Source: Mycolicibacterium sp. S2-37 (GTDB taxonomy: Bacteria > Actinomycetota > Actinomycetes > Mycobacteriales > Mycobacteriaceae). Taken from it: 64,000 nt of DNA. The notes under the pieces were generated by a model that was not told the origin of the DNA, made no database searches, and saw nothing but the letters and a program-made list of their open reading frames with translations. Within the stretch, counting starts at the first letter, position 1. Each line of letters starts with the position of its first letter. Positions 44,742 to 51,948 of the stretch are shown here, piece by piece. The stretch lies in the NCBI RefSeq assembly GCF_017352375.1, contig NZ_JAFEVR010000007.1, forward strand, positions 186,001-250,000, written 5' to 3'. Made by a program: the position numbers and the translations under genes.

Positions 44742-45308
44742 CTACAGATTGATGAGATGCGGCAACGGGATTCGAAGGGCGTACAGGAAGAGCAGATAGA
44801 ACACCGCGACGGTCACCACGCTGATCACGATGGTGTTGCGCCAGCTCTCCCCGCCCAGGAACTTCAGCCAGATCACGCACAGCGCCAGCGCCGGGATCTC
44901 GAACCCGGTGACGGGCAACAGGAATCCGAACGCGACGAACGTGACGATGCCCGCGACCGCGAGCAGGCTGCTGCGGGTGAACGCCTCGCTGTCGGACAGG
45001 TGACGTCCGGCGACGAGCAGCACCGCCGACATCGCGGCGATCACGACGCTGACGATGAACGGCCACAGGCCCGGGCCCGGTTCGCTCAGCGATCCGAGGC
45101 CGTAGCTCAGCGCCAGCGCGCCGCCGCCGATCCCGATCGCCACACCGACCAGTGCGCCGATCGTCTGGTAGATCGGGCCGCCCTGCGGCGGGCGTTCCTC
45201 CTCGAGCTCGTGGGCGACCTCGGCCTCGATCTCGGCGAGGATGTCGCGGGTGTGCAGGTGCGGATGCCGGTCACCCCCCACCGCCGTCGTGTCGTCGCGG
45301 TCGGCCAC
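44742..45308 (-). CDS. tctB: Tripartite tricarboxylate transporter small permease TctB
   Basis: A 188-residue protein with four membrane segments, matching TctB. A hydrophilic N-terminal region of about 45 residues, rich in His and Glu (HPHLHTRD), precedes the first helix, so a shorter start is possible. The GTG at 45308 follows the tctC stop by 3 nt. Confidence 0.88.
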   Translation of the reverse strand: MADRDDTTAVGGDRHPHLHTRDILAEIEAEVAHELEEERPPQGGPIYQTIGALVGVAIGIGGGALALSYGLGSLSEPGPGLWPFIVSVVIAAMSAVLLVAGRHLSDSEAFTRSSLLAVAGIVTFVAFGFLLPVTGFEIPALALCVIWLKFLGGESWRNTIVISVVTVAVFYLLFLYALRIPLPHLINL

Positions 45309-45311
45309 CGG

Positions 45312-46322
45312 TCAGCCCTCGTCGCGCAGATTGATGCCGTAGCGCTGGACCAGGTCGGCGTAGCGCTGCTTGTCCTCCTGCAGCTGGGTCACGACCTCTT
45401 CGCCGGACAGCTCCATCGGCGTCAGGCTGTTCTGCTTGTTGAAGTCCTTGTACGCCTGGGTCGCGAAGGTGGCCTTCATCCCCTCGATGAGCCGGTCACG
45501 CACGTCCTGCGGGGTGCCCTTCGGCACGGTCATGAAGCGGTACTGCGTCACCTCGACGTCGAGGCCCTGCTCTTTGGCCGTCGGCACCTCGGGCAGGTAC
45601 TCGATGCGTTCGGGCCCGAACACCGCTAGCGGGGTCAGCTTGCCGGACTGGATGTTCTCGATCGCCTCGCCGACCTGGATGCTGGCCACGTCCACCTGGT
45701 TGCCGAGCACGGCGGCCAGGGCGGGCGCGCCGCCGTCGAACGGCACCGCCTGGGAGTTGACGTTGCTGGTCTTGAACAGCAGCGCGGCCGACAGCTGGGC
45801 GCCGGTGCCGACGCCGGTGGTGCCGTAACGGACGACCTGGGTGGCCTTCTTGACGTCGTCGAGGTTGCGATAACCGCTGGCCGGGTTGGTCACCAGGACG
45901 TAGTCGTCACGGGACACCCCTTGCACGACGTCGAAGCTGTCGAGGTTGGTGACCTCGTTCTCGGCGACGGCCAGCGGGGTGATGGTGAACAGCGACGCAT
46001 TCTGGATCGCGATCTTGGAACCGTTGGGTTCGGCGTTGGCGATCTCGGCCGCAGCGAGCGCTCCGTTCGCGCCCTCGCGGTTGATCACCGGGAAGGAGGC
46101 GCCGAGGTTCTCGGACAGTCCTTTGGAGACCGCACGGCTGATGAGGTCACTGGATCCGCCCGCCGACGCACCGACGTACATCTCCACGGTGCCGGAGGGA
46201 TAGTCGCCGCCGGATCCGCCGCCGGTCGAGTTCTGTACGCCGCCGCAGGCGGTCAGTGTCATGGCGGTGGCCGCCAGCAGGGCGATACCGCCCCGAAGTG
46301 AGGTGGGGAGAGCGAGCGCCAT
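45312..46322 (-). CDS. tctC: Tripartite tricarboxylate transporter binding lipoprotein TctC
   Basis: A 336-residue extracytoplasmic solute receptor of the BUG/TctC family. The lipobox is LTAC after a signal peptide of about 30 residues. YVGASAGGSSDLISRAVSKG and REGANGALAAAEIA are family motifs. The ATG at 46322 has AGGAG upstream. Given the nearby dehydratase it may bind an aldaric or related sugar acid, but that is inference. Confidence 0.92.
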   Translation of the reverse strand: MALALPTSLRGGIALLAATAMTLTACGGVQNSTGGGSGGDYPSGTVEMYVGASAGGSSDLISRAVSKGLSENLGASFPVINREGANGALAAAEIANAEPNGSKIAIQNASLFTITPLAVAENEVTNLDSFDVVQGVSRDDYVLVTNPASGYRNLDDVKKATQVVRYGTTGVGTGAQLSAALLFKTSNVNSQAVPFDGGAPALAAVLGNQVDVASIQVGEAIENIQSGKLTPLAVFGPERIEYLPEVPTAKEQGLDVEVTQYRFMTVPKGTPQDVRDRLIEGMKATFATQAYKDFNKQNSLTPMELSGEEVVTQLQEDKQRYADLVQRYGINLRDEG

Positions 46323-46406
46323 TGGTTCACTCCTGTCCTGTGTGATCCACGCTGCGCAGCAGACATGGATGTGGTGGGCGTCACTGCCCACGCTAAGCAG
46401 AACGGG

Positions 46407-46445
46407 TGATACCTGTCCAAGCCGTTTTCGGCATGGCTTGATACC
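46407..46445 (-). promoter_or_regulatory. Paired repeats in the tctC promoter region
   Basis: TGATACC occurs at 46407-46413 and again at 46439-46445, 32 bp apart (three helical turns). Between them CAAGCC (46418) and GGCTTG (46435) form an inverted repeat. They lie about 85-125 bp upstream of tctC, in the 157-bp gap to the SDR gene, and are probably regulator sites. Confidence 0.4.
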
Positions 46446-46479
46446 TTTAGCGCATCACATGCGTCGGCGGTCCCGCGCG

Positions 46480-47256
46480 TCAGCGAATCGTGCTCACTCC
46501 GCCGTCCACCGGGATGACTGCACCGGTGATGTAGCTGCTGGCGCGACTGGCCAGGAACACCGCGATACCGGCCATGTCCTCGGGCGCACCGATGCGGCCC
46601 AGCGGCAACGCCTGACCGACCGCATCGGCGCCGGAAGCCAAGAGCACTTTGGTCATCCGCGACTCGAACAGGCCGGGGGCGATCGCGTTGACCAGGATGC
46701 GCGGCGCGAGCTCGGTGGCCAGGTGTTTGGTCAGCATGTGCACGGCGGCCTTGCTGGCCGCGTAGGAGAAGTTGTCGCGGCCCTTCTCCGGGGTGAAGAA
46801 CCCGTCGACGCTTCCGGTGTTGATCACCCGGGACGGATCGTCGTCTCCTGCGCCGGCGGTCAGCAGCGGCACCAACGCGCGGGTGAGCAGGAAGACACCC
46901 TTGACGTTGACGTCGAAGACGCGGTCGAACGCCGACTCCGGGAATTCGTCGAAGGGCGCCCCCCAGTTGGCGCCGGCGTTGTTGAACAGCGCGTGCACGG
47001 CGTCCTCGCGGGCGGTGAGCGCGTCGGTCAGCGTCTGCACCCCCGCGGCCGTACCCAGGTCGGCCGGTACGGCCGTCACCCGGCCCAACGGCGACAGCTC
47101 GGCCACGGCCGCGTCGAGTTCGGCCTCCTTACGGCTGGACAGATACACCGCGGCGCCGGCCTGCAGCAGGCCGCGGGCCATCATCACGCCGATCCCCCGG
47201 CCGCCGCCGGTGACCACCGCGACCTTGCCCTCGATGGAGAACATGCCGGCGCTCAT
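46480..47256 (-). CDS. Short-chain dehydrogenase/reductase
   Basis: A 258-residue classical SDR. The nucleotide motif is TGGGRGIG (residues 16-23), NNAG lies near residue 92, the active site is SYAASKAAV, and the C-terminal family block is SYITGAVIPVDGGVS. The cofactor pocket has SSRKE, favouring NADP. Its start overlaps the tetR stop (ATGA), so regulator and enzyme form an operon. The substrate is unknown. Confidence 0.92.
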   Translation of the reverse strand: MSAGMFSIEGKVAVVTGGGRGIGVMMARGLLQAGAAVYLSSRKEAELDAAVAELSPLGRVTAVPADLGTAAGVQTLTDALTAREDAVHALFNNAGANWGAPFDEFPESAFDRVFDVNVKGVFLLTRALVPLLTAGAGDDDPSRVINTGSVDGFFTPEKGRDNFSYAASKAAVHMLTKHLATELAPRILVNAIAPGLFESRMTKVLLASGADAVGQALPLGRIGAPEDMAGIAVFLASRASSYITGAVIPVDGGVSTIR

Positions 47257-47918
47257 CGCGTCGGGGCCGGATCGTCCACGCCGAGCGGCGATTCGGCGCG
47301 CACCGTCTCGTCTTTGATGAGTCCGCGCAGCAGTGCGGTGCTGAACTCGGTGGCGATCTCGGGGGCGGTGCGCCTGCCCTGTGGGCGCAGCCAGCGGTAG
47401 GACCCCAGCGTCATGCCGATGTAGCCGAGGGCCAGTACGTGGGAGTCGCAGTCGTAGAACTCGCCGCTGGCGATCCCGCGGTCGATGACGTCGCGGACGT
47501 GTTCGTAGACCTGGGTCTCCTTCCCCCGGATGTAGGCCACCTGCTCCTCGGTGAACCACTCGCTGATGTAGGGGCCCTCCTGGAAGTACACCGCCGCCCG
47601 CTCGAGGTCGCTCGCGATGCCGACCAGCAGCCGGCGGGTGAAGTGATAGATCACCTCGCGCGCCGACGCCGTCGGATCGTCGTGCAGCGCCTCCACGGTG
47701 AAGTCGGCCGCACCCTTGTAGATGTCCCACAGGATCAGCGACTTGCTCGCGTAGTAGTGGTAGACGGTCGCCTTGTTCAGGCCGACCGCGTCGGCGACGT
47801 CGTCCATCCGGGTGCCGTGGTAGCCGCGGGCGGCGAACAGCTTGGTGGCCACGCGCAACAGTTCGTCGCGACGGGACGACCCGTTCGAGGCCGTCTCGTT
47901 GCCGAGGTGTCGGGACAT
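47253..47918 (-). CDS. TetR-family transcriptional regulator
   Basis: A 221-residue TetR protein. The N-terminal helix-turn-helix is at about residues 20-65 (ELLRVATKLFAARGYHGTRM, then DVADAVGLNKATVYHYYASK), followed by a helical ligand domain. It resembles regulators of lipid or sterol catabolism, but not closely enough for assignment. The ATG at 47918 is preferred over one at 47948, which would run into the putative operator. It probably controls itself and the SDR. Confidence 0.9.
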   Translation of the reverse strand: MSRHLGNETASNGSSRRDELLRVATKLFAARGYHGTRMDDVADAVGLNKATVYHYYASKSLILWDIYKGAADFTVEALHDDPTASAREVIYHFTRRLLVGIASDLERAAVYFQEGPYISEWFTEEQVAYIRGKETQVYEHVRDVIDRGIASGEFYDCDSHVLALGYIGMTLGSYRWLRPQGRRTAPEIATEFSTALLRGLIKDETVRAESPLGVDDPAPTR

Positions 47919-47943
47919 GGCACTCACTCTCGACGGTGTATCA

Positions 47944-47961
47944 ATCAACTGGCTGGTCGAT
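47944..47961. promoter_or_regulatory. Possible TetR operator
   Basis: ATCAAC, six bases, GTCGAT: an imperfect inverted repeat 26 bp upstream of the tetR start, where an autoregulatory site would be expected. Confidence 0.35.
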
Positions 47962-48011
47962 CAGTGTAGGCAATAGCCTGAACACACTGTTTCGGCCGGG
48001 CGCATCCGGTC

Positions 48012-48017
48012 TAAACT
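48012..48017 (+). promoter_or_regulatory. -10 element upstream of small ORF
   Basis: TAAACT matches TANNNT. Transcription would start near 48024, leaving a leader of about 27 nt that contains the GGAGG of the small ORF. Confidence 0.4.
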
Positions 48018-48050
48018 GCACCAAACGCCCGCGTTCGACGGAGGTATGCG

Positions 48051-48179
48051 ATGGATCCGAATCCCGATTACGACGCGAGCGACGAGATCGAGTTCTTCTT
48101 CAGCTATCTGGGCTGGGGACTGCGCGGCATCTCCGGACCCGGTGGCGGCTACCCGCCGCCTGCCTACCCGCCGGTCTAG
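48051..48179 (+). CDS. Small protein of 42 residues, function unknown
   Basis: An ATG at 48051 opens a 42-codon frame preceded by a strong GGAGG (48040-48044) and a plausible -10 at 48012. The peptide starts MDPNPDYDASDEIEFFFSYL, has a short aromatic/hydrophobic middle with one Trp, and ends in a Gly/Pro/Tyr-rich tail (YPPPAYPPV). It is acidic and has no signal peptide. Codon use is GC-rich at third positions like its neighbours. It lies between divergent tetR and the methyltransferase gene and could be TetR-regulated. I do not recognise a family. Confidence 0.65.
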   Translation: MDPNPDYDASDEIEFFFSYLGWGLRGISGPGGGYPPPAYPPV

Positions 48180-48218
48180 ACCGCGCGCAGGCGGTTGACC
48201 TGCGTCGATTTGATCTTG

Positions 48219-48227
48219 TGTTAGCTT
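48219..48227 (+). promoter_or_regulatory. Extended -10 promoter of the methyltransferase gene
   Basis: TGTTAGCTT is an extended -10 (TGN followed by TANNNT). A TTGACC lies at 48195-48200, a little too far upstream for a classic -35. The start of transcription would be within about 3 nt of the ATG at 48237. Confidence 0.45.
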
Positions 48228-48236
48228 CTCTAAGTA

Positions 48237-49142
48237 ATGGAGAAGCACAGCCCCGCCCAGCGCAGCGACGACGACCGGTGGGATCTGGCCACCAGCGTGG
48301 GTGCGACGGCCACCATGGTGGCCACCTCGCGCGCACTGGCCACCCGTGACGCCGACGCCCTGATCGACGATCCGTTCGCCGAACCCCTGGTGCGCGCCGT
48401 CGGCATGGAGTTCTTCACCCAGCTGCTCGACGGCCACGTCCCGGCCGAGGATCCCAGCTACGACCCCCGGCGCTCCAGCGAGCACATGGCCGTGCGCACT
48501 CGCTTCTACGACGATTTCTTCGTCAACGCCGTCCGTGGCGGGATCCGGCAGATGGTCATCCTCGCGTCCGGGCTGGACACCCGGGCCTACCGGTTGCCGT
48601 GGCCGGCGGACGCGACGCTCTACGAGGTCGACCTGTCCGATGTACTCGAGTTCAAATCCCGCACGCTCACCGGCCTGTCGGTGGAGCCGGGCGTCGACCG
48701 CCGTGCCGTCGCCGCCGACCTGCGCGACGACTGGCCCGCTGCCGTCCGCGCCGCCGGATTCGATCCGTCGCAGCCCACGGCGTGGAGCGCCGAAGGTCTG
48801 CTGGTGTATCTGCCGGCCACCGCACAGGACGCGCTGTTCGACCGCATCACCGGACTGAGCGCTCCCGGGAGCCAGCTGGCGTGCGAGTACGTACCGGACA
48901 TGTCGGTGTTCGGCCACGAGGAGTTGCGGACCCGTTTCGAACGGTCGTCGATCAACATCGCCGATCTGGTCTATCAGGGCGAGCGCAACCACGTCCCCGA
49001 TTACCTCGACGGTCTGCGGTGGCACAGCCGCACCCGCAGCGCCGAACAGCTCTACGTCGCCAACGGCCTGGACTATCCCGAGGGGGTGGAGTTCGCGTTG
49101 TTCGCCGACGTGACCTACCTCAGCGCGACGCTGGACGGCTGA
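48237..49142 (+). CDS. TIGR00027-type SAM-dependent methyltransferase
   Basis: A 301-residue member of the large mycobacterial family of putative methyltransferases (LCMT-like, TIGR00027). Typical blocks are WDLATSVGATATMVATSRAL, DDPFAEPLVRAVG, RTRFYDDFF, VILASGLDTRAYRLPWP and EGLLVYLPATAQDALFD. The family contains many paralogues and their substrates are largely unknown. Its last 28 nt overlap the end of the convergent ABC ATPase gene. Confidence 0.92.
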   Translation: MEKHSPAQRSDDDRWDLATSVGATATMVATSRALATRDADALIDDPFAEPLVRAVGMEFFTQLLDGHVPAEDPSYDPRRSSEHMAVRTRFYDDFFVNAVRGGIRQMVILASGLDTRAYRLPWPADATLYEVDLSDVLEFKSRTLTGLSVEPGVDRRAVAADLRDDWPAAVRAAGFDPSQPTAWSAEGLLVYLPATAQDALFDRITGLSAPGSQLACEYVPDMSVFGHEELRTRFERSSINIADLVYQGERNHVPDYLDGLRWHSRTRSAEQLYVANGLDYPEGVEFALFADVTYLSATLDG

Positions 49143-49918
49143 GCCGCAGCCGCTTTGACGGCGCGCCCGACCTCGGCCCGCAGGTCGGTGTATTCGCGGG
49201 AGCGGCGCAGTTCGTCGGGGTCCACCCCGGTGCGCGGCAGGTCGACGTCCAGGTCCAGGGCGATCTGGCCCGGCCGCCGGGTCAGCACCACGATGCGCGA
49301 CCCGAGGAAGGCGGCCTCGTCGGCGCTGTGTGTGACGAACACCGTCGTGCGGCCCGAGGTGGCGCTGACCTGCCGCACATCCTCCTGCAGCCGCTCACGG
49401 GTGAGCGCGTCGAGCGCGGCGAACGGTTCGTCGAGCAGGAACAGCGGGGTCTCGGCGGCCAGGGCGCGGGCGATCGCGACGCGTTGCTGCTGGCCGCCGC
49501 TGATCTCCCAGATCCGCCTGCCCGCCGTGCCTTCGAGCCCGACGCGTGCCAGCAGTTGGTCACGGCGCTCGGCCCGCTGCTCCCGCGGCACCCGGGCGTA
49601 TCTCAAGGCCAGGTCGACGTTGCCGCCGACCGTGCGCCACGGGAACAGCCGCGGCTGCTGGAACACCACACCGGCGGTCACGCCGGGTGTGGGGGCCGCA
49701 CCGGAGACCGTGACCGAACCCTCGCTCGGCGACTCGAACCCGGCCAGCAGCCGCAGCAGCGTGCTCTTGCCGCACCCCGACGCGCCGACCAACACCAGGA
49801 ACGATCCGGCCTCGACGTTCAGATCGACCGGTCCGACCGAGGTGACCTCGCTGCCGGCCCTGCCGTATCGATGGGTCACCCCGCGCAGTTCGACCGCCCC
49901 GTCACTGGGTGATGGCAC
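49115..49918 (-). CDS. ABC transporter ATPase, nitrate/sulfonate/taurine type
   Basis: A 267-residue ATPase. Walker A is GASGCGKST (residues 45-53), the Q-loop FQQPRLFPW, the signature SGGQQQRVAIARAL (from 140), and Walker B LFLLDEP. It powers import through the permease at 50933. The GTG at 49918 lies 17 nt inside the binding-protein gene. Its order after permease and binding protein matches sulfonate/taurine systems. Confidence 0.92.
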   Translation of the reverse strand: MPSPSDGAVELRGVTHRYGRAGSEVTSVGPVDLNVEAGSFLVLVGASGCGKSTLLRLLAGFESPSEGSVTVSGAAPTPGVTAGVVFQQPRLFPWRTVGGNVDLALRYARVPREQRAERRDQLLARVGLEGTAGRRIWEISGGQQQRVAIARALAAETPLFLLDEPFAALDALTRERLQEDVRQVSATSGRTTVFVTHSADEAAFLGSRIVVLTRRPGQIALDLDVDLPRTGVDPDELRRSREYTDLRAEVGRAVKAAAAQPSSVALR

Positions 49919-50936
49919 CGGGCAGTCCCCTGGTGTAGATCGCGTCCTGGAACGTCTGCAGCGGTGCGGCGGCCGGGATCTGCTTCTGCTCGGCGAGGAA
50001 TTGCGACGCGCTCTCGAGATTCGCCGCGATGTTGCCCGGATTGCCCTCGGAGCCCAGCCATTCGGGCGAGGCGACCGCGGCGGGTGTGAGATACACACCC
50101 TGGGCGATCTGTCCCTTGACCTCGTTCGGGGTCAGGCCGATCTCGGCGGCGATCGCCTCGGCGGCGGCGTCCGGATCGTCCTTGATGACGTCCAGCGCCC
50201 TGGCCTCCTGCTTGCGCCAGATGTCGACCACCTCCGGGTGTGCCTCGGCGAACTCGTCGGCGACCACACCCAGATCCAGCGTCGGCTTCCCGTCGCGGGC
50301 CAGCTGACGGCTGGTGATCAGGTCTCTACCGTTGGCGCGCAGCTGATCCAGGGTCGGCAGCCACGAGTAGGCGGCATCGATGTCGCCCCGATCGAACGCC
50401 GCCAGGATGGCTTGGGGCTGCAGGTCGACCAGCTGGACGTCGGCCGGTGACAGCCCGTTCTGGTTCAGCGCGGCCAGCAGGCTGTAGTGCGCGGTGGATG
50501 CGAACGGCGTCGCGATCCGCTTACCCCGCAACTCGGGGATCGTGGTGATGTTGCTGCCGTTGCGCGCCACCAGGGCCTCGTTGTCGCCCGCGACGTCGAG
50601 CACGAAGGCCACCTTGTACGGGATGTTCAGCGGTGCGGACAGACCGCGTGCCACCGGACTCGAACCCAGCGCGCCGAAGTCGACCTCATTGGCGATGAAC
50701 GCCGTGTTCACGTCGGCGCCGGAGTCGAACTTCGTCCACTTGATGTTGTAGTCCGGCAGCGCATCCTCGAGCCAGCGGTTGTGCTTCACGATCAGATCGC
50801 CGCTGGGGAAGCTCTGGTAGGCGATGCGGATCGTCGGCTTCTCGGCGTCCTGGCCCGATTCCACCGAGCACGACGTCAGGCCGAGCGCAGCGCAGAGCAC
50901 CGCAACCCCCACGGCAGCAATGGATCTGAATCTCAT
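49902..50936 (-). CDS. ABC transporter substrate-binding lipoprotein, sulfonate/taurine type
   Basis: A 344-residue SsuA/TauA-like receptor. The lipobox is LTSC (Cys at about residue 23). The family start IRIAYQSFPSGDLIVKHN is followed by ADVNTAFIANEVDFGALGSS, RGKRIATPFASTAHYSLLAA and GDIDAAYSWLP. It captures a sulfonate-like solute outside the cell. Its start overlaps the permease stop (ATGA). The cysteine leader upstream of the operon supports a sulfur source as ligand. Confidence 0.9.
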   Translation of the reverse strand: MRFRSIAAVGVAVLCAALGLTSCSVESGQDAEKPTIRIAYQSFPSGDLIVKHNRWLEDALPDYNIKWTKFDSGADVNTAFIANEVDFGALGSSPVARGLSAPLNIPYKVAFVLDVAGDNEALVARNGSNITTIPELRGKRIATPFASTAHYSLLAALNQNGLSPADVQLVDLQPQAILAAFDRGDIDAAYSWLPTLDQLRANGRDLITSRQLARDGKPTLDLGVVADEFAEAHPEVVDIWRKQEARALDVIKDDPDAAAEAIAAEIGLTPNEVKGQIAQGVYLTPAAVASPEWLGSEGNPGNIAANLESASQFLAEQKQIPAAAPLQTFQDAIYTRGLPGAITQ

Positions 50937-51796
50937 ACTTTTCCTCTCCATGGAGCGGCGCGGCGTTCCAGCGCACGCAACAGACCGTCGATGACCAGAC
51001 CCGAGATCCCGATCGCGAAGATGCCGACGAGGACGACGGGGGTGTTGTTGTAATTGCTGGCGTCCTTGACCAGGCCGCCGACTCCGGGCAGCCCGTTGAA
51101 CAGTTCGGCGGCGACCACCGACGAGTAGGCCATGCCGACCGCGAGCCGGATGCCGGTGAAGGTCTCGGGCAGCGCCGACGGGACCACGACGTCGCGGATC
51201 ACCTCGGCACGGGAGGCGCCCAGAGCACGGGCGGCCTCGATGAGCCCGACCGGCGCGGCGAGGACGGCGGCCGTGGTCGCGACCGCCGCCGGCGGGAGCG
51301 CGGCCAGCGCGAGCAGCGTGATCTTCGGCGCCTCGTCGATGCCGAGCCAGATCACCAGCAGGAAGAAGTAGGCCAACGGCGGTAGTGCCCGCAGGAACGT
51401 CAGCCACGGCTCGAGCACGCTGCGCACCCAGCCGATCGACCCCATCACCAGTCCGAGTGCCACCCCGAGCGCGACGCCGATCACGACGCCTGCCAGCACC
51501 CTGCGCAGGGTCATGTACAGGTGTTCGGCCAGCAGGTATCCGCCGTAGCCGCGGACCCCGTCATGGGTGGTCGAGACATCGACGAAGGCCTGCCACACCG
51601 TCGCCGGATAGGGCACGAACGTCTGGTTCCAGACCCCGCTCGCGGCGGCGAGCTGCCAGAGCGCGAAGAACACGACCAGTGAGACCACCGGAAGCGCGGC
51701 GCGGGTCAGCCGACCTCGCCATCGGCCCGCGGGCGGGGCGGAACCCGGCGAGCGCAATCGCGACTCGTCCGGAGCGATATCGACGAACACCGACAT
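50933..51796 (-). CDS. ABC transporter permease, sulfonate/taurine type
   Basis: A 287-residue SsuC/TauC-like permease with about six membrane segments. The EAA loop reads EAARALGASRAEVIRDVVVPSALPE. It is the first structural gene of the operon; its ATG is preceded by AAAGG. A short Cys-rich leader frame and hairpin lie 23-81 nt upstream of it. Confidence 0.92.
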   Translation of the reverse strand: MSVFVDIAPDESRLRSPGSAPPAGRWRGRLTRAALPVVSLVVFFALWQLAAASGVWNQTFVPYPATVWQAFVDVSTTHDGVRGYGGYLLAEHLYMTLRRVLAGVVIGVALGVALGLVMGSIGWVRSVLEPWLTFLRALPPLAYFFLLVIWLGIDEAPKITLLALAALPPAAVATTAAVLAAPVGLIEAARALGASRAEVIRDVVVPSALPETFTGIRLAVGMAYSSVVAAELFNGLPGVGGLVKDASNYNNTPVVLVGIFAIGISGLVIDGLLRALERRAAPWRGKV

Positions 51797-51818
51797 TGTG
51801 ACGACCTTTGCGCAGAGG

Positions 51819-51846
51819 GCTGAAGCGGGAATGGACGGGCTTCAGC
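51819..51846 (-). promoter_or_regulatory. Hairpin spanning the stop codon of the Cys leader frame
   Basis: In the mRNA, GCTGAAGC (genomic 51846-51839) can pair with GCTTCAGC (51826-51819) around a 12-nt loop. The left arm contains the TGA stop of the leader frame. The right arm ends just before the sequence holding the permease ribosome binding site. Ribosome position on the leader would therefore decide whether the hairpin can form. Confidence 0.6.
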
Positions 51847-51877
51847 GACAGCAGTCATCGGACGGCGCGGCGTTCAC
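51842..51877 (-). CDS. 11-codon Cys-Cys leader peptide (probable cysteine attenuator)
   Basis: GTG at 51877 opens VNAAPSDDCCR followed by TGA. Two adjacent cysteine codons stand just before the end, in front of a sulfonate-type import operon. Mycobacteria are known to use leaderless upstream frames with tandem Cys codons as cysteine-responsive attenuators of sulfur genes, and this fits that pattern. There is no Shine-Dalgarno; a weak -10-like ACCAAT lies 6 nt before the GTG. When Cys-tRNA is scarce, a stalled ribosome should keep the hairpin at 51819-51846 from forming or otherwise alter access downstream. Confidence 0.6.
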   Translation of the reverse strand: MNAAPSDDCCR

Positions 51878-51948
51878 CCGGCTATTGGTACCGGCCCGCC
51901 TGACCTGGGTGGAAGCGATTCGATCGCAGTGAGTTTTATCGGGGCGAC

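Noticed and set aside
46322..46391. Cys-Cys codons (HVCCAAW) just upstream of tctC, resembling a cysteine leader
   Set aside because: The stretch is in frame with tctC with no stop before its ATG, so it is not a separate upstream frame, and the transporter is not a sulfur system.
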